This document shows, piece after piece, positions 42,930 to 45,885 of a stretch of 45,885 nucleotides of DNA (position 1 is the first letter of the stretch; each line of letters starts with the position of its first letter). Source of the DNA: an uncultured Alistipes sp. Lineage in GTDB: Bacteria > Bacteroidota > Bacteroidia > Bacteroidales > Rikenellaceae. The position numbers were made by a program, and so were the translations under genes. The notes under the pieces were generated by a model, which saw nothing but the letters and a program-made list of their open reading frames with translations, did no database searches and was not told where the DNA came from. The DNA lies in NCBI GenBank assembly GCA_910577475.1, contig CAJTLJ010000016.1, positions 1-45,885 of the forward strand. The letters run 5' to 3'.

Positions 42930-42967
42930 CAAAAATAGACAATAAATCGGAATTTTTCCTATCTTTA
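42930..42967. promoter_or_regulatory. Divergent promoter boxes for nitroreductase and GIY-YIG genes
   Basis: Minus strand TATTTTTG (42930-42937) faces the nitroreductase gene; plus strand TATCTTTA (42960-42967) faces the GIY-YIG gene. Both lie 30-35 bases from their start codons. Confidence 0.5.
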
Positions 42968-43001
42968 TGACAAAATAGGCGATGTGAAAATTTGGACATT
43001 T

Positions 43002-43829
43002 ATGGGGAAAACAGTAACCACTTACCTGATCGACGGAGATCCGAAAGGGACGCAATACGTATTTATCAGCAACAAGATTTGTCAGATGTTCGTCGTGCCG
43101 CGTTCGGAGCTTGCCTATCTGAACGAGCAGGAGAAATTGCAGAAGCCGGCCTTCTATATCCTTATCGGAGAGGATGAACAGACCAAGCCGCAGGCTTACA
43201 TCGGTGAAACGGAGAATTTCAGAGAGCGTGTCAAGGATCATGAGAATAAAAAATCGTTCTGGCAGAAGGCGCTCATCTTCGTTTCGAAAGACGCCTATAT
43301 GACGAAAGCGGACGTGCAGTATCTGGAGCACCGGGCAATTGCGGAAGCCAAGCAGTCGAACACGTTCGTTCTCAACGAAAACAAGCAGACGCCCAAGGCT
43401 CCTAACCTGCCCGAATATCAGAAAGATTCGATGGATGAGTTTTTTGAGGACGTCAAGTTTCTGGCCTCGTTCATCGGTTGCAACATTTTCGGGATCGCCC
43501 GACCGAAATCGCAGCATCTGTTCTATACTCGGGGCCGCGGATGCAAGGCCAAAGGTTTCTATAATTCATCGGGATTCACGGTAATGAAAGGCAGCGTTGT
43601 CGCCGCATCTGCCGTTCCATCGCTTCATTGGAAAGAGAAGCGGGCGAATCTCCTCGAAGAATATACGACGGTCCGGGACGGAGTGTTGGTGATGGATTCC
43701 GACAAGGTGTTCTCGAGCCCGAGTACGGCCGCTGATTTTTGTATCGGAAGCAGCAATAACGGATGGCTCGTCTGGAAAGACGAAGATGGCAATACGCTCG
43801 ATGCCGTGTACCGCCGGCAGCTGGAGTAA
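43002..43829 (+). CDS. GIY-YIG nuclease-fold protein with DUF4357
   Basis: Protein of 275 residues. The GIY-YIG domain (about 45-135) has FYILIG for the GIY strand, QAYIGET for YIG, the Arg in FRERVKDH and the catalytic-type Glu in QYLEHRAI. The C-terminal DUF4357 domain (about 185-270) has GCKAKGFYNSSGFTVMKGS and WLVWKDEDG. This pairing is known from many bacterial genomes as an orphan nuclease of unclear function, sometimes near defence genes. I chose the ATG at 43002, since the promoter box at 42960-42967 leaves a short leader; a GTG at 42984 is the alternative. It stands alone, followed by a hairpin. Confidence 0.88.
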   Translation: MGKTVTTYLIDGDPKGTQYVFISNKICQMFVVPRSELAYLNEQEKLQKPAFYILIGEDEQTKPQAYIGETENFRERVKDHENKKSFWQKALIFVSKDAYMTKADVQYLEHRAIAEAKQSNTFVLNENKQTPKAPNLPEYQKDSMDEFFEDVKFLASFIGCNIFGIARPKSQHLFYTRGRGCKAKGFYNSSGFTVMKGSVVAASAVPSLHWKEKRANLLEEYTTVRDGVLVMDSDKVFSSPSTAADFCIGSSNNGWLVWKDEDGNTLDAVYRRQLE

Positions 43830-43846
43830 CAGGGTTTATTCACGTT

Positions 43847-43884
43847 ACACTGCGGGGAACAGATTATTCTGCTCCCCGTAGTGT
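43847..43884 (+). terminator. Hairpin after GIY-YIG gene
   Basis: A stem of about 17 positions with one mismatch and one G-U pair (ACACTGCGGGGA with TCCCCGTAGTGT at the base). No T-run follows, so it may be a weak or bidirectional terminator. The rest of the gap to 43975 is AT-rich and holds no gene. Confidence 0.6.
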
Positions 43885-43975
43885 TATAAGGCGACGGTTA
43901 AAAGCCATAGCTTTTTCATAATGATGTTGTTTAGGTGAGTGATTAATATATCTACACAAATGTGTATTCATAATT

Positions 43976-45885
43976 TTAATTCTTATCATCCATAAAAACC
44001 GGTGGATGATGTACATATTCCATGTCCATACTTGTATGCTTAGGGGTGGATGATATTTGTTCCGGCAATATGTCTTTCTCCAAGAACTTCTCGAACATAT
44101 ACTTTTCTCCTGCTAACGTAAGGATCTGCCTTACGATCAACTCTCGGCAGAAAGTGTTGAAACTACCTTCAATAGTGAGATTCATAACCCCGTCTGCTTC
44201 CGATCTCCATACGCCGTGTTCATAACCATAACCGCCTTCATACATACCCACCTCCGGATATCGTGGATGCCCGATCAAATGTGCCCATGATACGGACTTG
44301 GAATCATTCGTCAGCGAAAGATTCAAAAATAATCCTCTTTGTTGCTTACTTAAAAGTTCTTTTTTACGTGATGCGGGAATTTCTCCGGTAGGATCTTGTG
44401 GCCTGCGGCGTGAATACTCATCTCCGAGCAGCCCGAATCCATGACCGATCGATTCATGTTTGAATGTATTTTGGAAAAGAGCCGTCCTGTTATATGGGAA
44501 TCCGATGTACGCATAATTATGGGTATATTCCATAAATGTGCAGCCTGAAATATGATTATTGATAATAATCGATGGAAACTGTTTGGTGGAATTTGAATGT
44601 ACGGCCGCAATATATTCGTCTACATAATTGGTATATTCTTGTATGCCGTGCGTACTATACTTATCAGCCACTGTTCTCAGAGCGCTGTCATCCCAATCCT
44701 CACTCAATTGTCTGCGTTTCGAGACAGCATATACCATATGTACATTGAAATATTCCCGGTACGATTTGGTCGGTTCGACGGAGAAGAACGCCTCCATGGC
44801 AAACTCCATCACATCACGGTAATATCCCGTTCGGATATCGACATCCGTATATACATCGCCTATCAGTACGATGTCGATCCCCTTGCCGCGCGAGGCTCGC
44901 TGCAGCAGCTCGGTCTTCTTGTCCATCGAGTAATCCGTACTCTCATAGGTGCACTCACCGAATACTTTATGGCACCACTCGTTCATGTAGTTCGCATACT
45001 CGAACTCCCGTTGGTCGAGATCGAAGACAATCGATTCCACGTTGCCGTATGCCCCCGTGAAAACGTCTTCGACGAGCACTCCCTCGCGGTCGAAGAGCAG
45101 GTAGCTCGGGTACGGCTCCATATCCAGCCTGATCCGTCTGCCTTCGTCATCGGCATAGTCCGCCACTACGGGCCACTCCACCTCGTGCGTGGCCAGATAC
45201 TGCTCGGCCGCCTGCTTGTACCGGTCGCCTTCGGGCGTTATGGCCACCACGGCAAGACCCTGCGCCCCGTAGAGCTTGTGATAGCGCCGTACCGACCGCT
45301 CGGCGAAGCGGATCGATTTCTCGTCGGTCGGGTCCCAGGCGAGGAGCATCGTGCGCTCGTTCTCCGCGCAGAAGGCTCGGATGCTCTGCCGGGCACCTGT
45401 CCGGAGGTCGGTGAAGGTAAACTCGGGAACATGTATCTCCTTGTCGTACTCTACAAAGGAGGGATAATACTGCCGTACGATCTGCAATGCGAGTCTGTCC
45501 CACTCGGGGTGGTTCGTGATGCAGCCGGCGACGTTGCCCGACATGTTGTTTCCGTTGAAGATCAGGTCTACGGTACGCCCGTTCTCGAACAGCGGCGCCC
45601 AGGCCGGATCGGATATCCAGCAATTGAGCTGATTGTACGACAGGTCTGCCAGTCGCAGCGAAGGCATGTTCTGCAATGCCGGTACACCCCCGGCGCACGA
45701 TTTGAGTTTGTTGTGGCTTAGGTTGATCTCTTCCAGCTCGGTCAGCCCGTCCAGATCGCACAGCAGCTCGTAATCCTCGGGGCGTTCGTAGACCAGTTCG
45801 CACTCCAGCTCGTTTCGGCTCATGTCGAGGATGCGCAGATGGCCGAGATTCGCTATCTCGTGTGCGATCGCGCCGCGGAGGTTGT
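43976..45885 (-). CDS. LRR + thioredoxin-like + M64 (IgA-type) metallopeptidase, 5' end beyond window
   Basis: Partial gene: the reading frame stays open to 45885, and the 20 codons before the ATG at 45823 read as a leucine-rich repeat (NLRGAIAHEIANLGHLRILD), so the true start lies outside. The visible 635 residues hold three parts. First, LRRs (LDMSRNEL, LEEINLSHNKL, LADLSYNQL). Second, a TlpA/redoxin-like domain (FTFTDLRTGARQSI, MLLAWDPTDEKS) where the usual active CxxC is replaced by DPTD, so it is unlikely to be a thiol reductase. Third, a zinc peptidase with HESIGHGFGLLGDE, an HExxHxxG motif of the M64 type; the first His is near residue 456 counted from the ATG at 45823. Bacteroidota M64 proteins are usually exported. 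The C-terminal third is visibly more AT-rich than the front. The substrate is unknown. Confidence 0.85.
   Translation of the reverse strand, partial: NLRGAIAHEIANLGHLRILDMSRNELECELVYERPEDYELLCDLDGLTELEEINLSHNKLKSCAGGVPALQNMPSLRLADLSYNQLNCWISDPAWAPLFENGRTVDLIFNGNNMSGNVAGCITNHPEWDRLALQIVRQYYPSFVEYDKEIHVPEFTFTDLRTGARQSIRAFCAENERTMLLAWDPTDEKSIRFAERSVRRYHKLYGAQGLAVVAITPEGDRYKQAAEQYLATHEVEWPVVADYADDEGRRIRLDMEPYPSYLLFDREGVLVEDVFTGAYGNVESIVFDLDQREFEYANYMNEWCHKVFGECTYESTDYSMDKKTELLQRASRGKGIDIVLIGDVYTDVDIRTGYYRDVMEFAMEAFFSVEPTKSYREYFNVHMVYAVSKRRQLSEDWDDSALRTVADKYSTHGIQEYTNYVDEYIAAVHSNSTKQFPSIIINNHISGCTFMEYTHNYAYIGFPYNRTALFQNTFKHESIGHGFGLLGDEYSRRRPQDPTGEIPASRKKELLSKQQRGLFLNLSLTNDSKSVSWAHLIGHPRYPEVGMYEGGYGYEHGVWRSEADGVMNLTIEGSFNTFCRELIVRQILTLAGEKYMFEKFLEKDILPEQISSTPKHTSMDMEYVHHPPVFMDDKN

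Overview
The window looks like a chromosome segment from a Bacteroidota bacterium, most likely Alistipes or another Rikenellaceae member. Core genes are GC-rich. Promoters follow the Bacteroidota pattern TTTG-N19/20-TAnnTTTG rather than the sigma70 type, and Shine-Dalgarno sequences are scarce. A Bat (aerotolerance) operon, a LytS/LytTR pair and an HhH protein next to rpsU fit the same group. The genus is inferred from general resemblance; no search was run.

Layout. 1-5.8 kb: metK behind a leader that closely resembles a SAM-II riboswitch, then a GH3 beta-glucosidase lipoprotein, then a convergent two-gene unit (C_GCAxxG_C_C protein and a BtuF/FecB-type binding lipoprotein with no transporter beside it). 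5.9-11.8 kb: accessory region with an AT-rich orphan gene, a GC-rich zinc alcohol dehydrogenase and a large AT-rich single-chain restriction-modification enzyme (type IIG-like). This ends at the 3' end of a tRNA-Lys(CTT) gene whose acceptor stem has three G-U pairs. 12-15.6 kb: a GH2-like protein without a catalytic barrel, divergent from a small HsdR_N-type nuclease-fold protein, then a LytS kinase/LytTR regulator pair whose promoter lies almost on the start codon. 15.7-27 kb: housekeeping block of tig, clpP-clpX, tkt, a MATE exporter preceded by an apparent attenuator, then on the minus strand prs, engB, a DUF2059 protein and glmS. 27.5-31.5 kb: gyrA and a secreted TPR protein. 31.5-32.1 kb: a gene-free stretch with two palindromic repeat units and a short terminator. 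32.1-37.8 kb: a six-gene Bat/MoxR operon. 37.8-41.1 kb: ubiD, a ComEA-like HhH protein and rpsU. 41.1-45.9 kb: MscS-type channel and nitroreductase (minus), a GIY-YIG/DUF4357 protein (plus), and a large LRR + thioredoxin-like + M64 peptidase protein whose N-terminus lies beyond the window end.

How genes work together: Tig, ClpP and ClpX handle nascent-chain folding and regulated proteolysis. Prs and Tkt link the pentose-phosphate pathway to nucleotide synthesis. GlmS feeds cell-envelope amino sugars. MoxR, DUF58, BatC, BatA and BatB probably form a membrane-associated AAA+/vWA/TPR assembly.

The most interesting items are the metK leader aptamer, the MATE leader terminator, the RM islet beside an odd tRNA, an interspersed palindromic repeat family (at least five copies or fragments), and the LRR-redoxin-M64 protein. 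I found no CRISPR array, integrase, transposase or rRNA.
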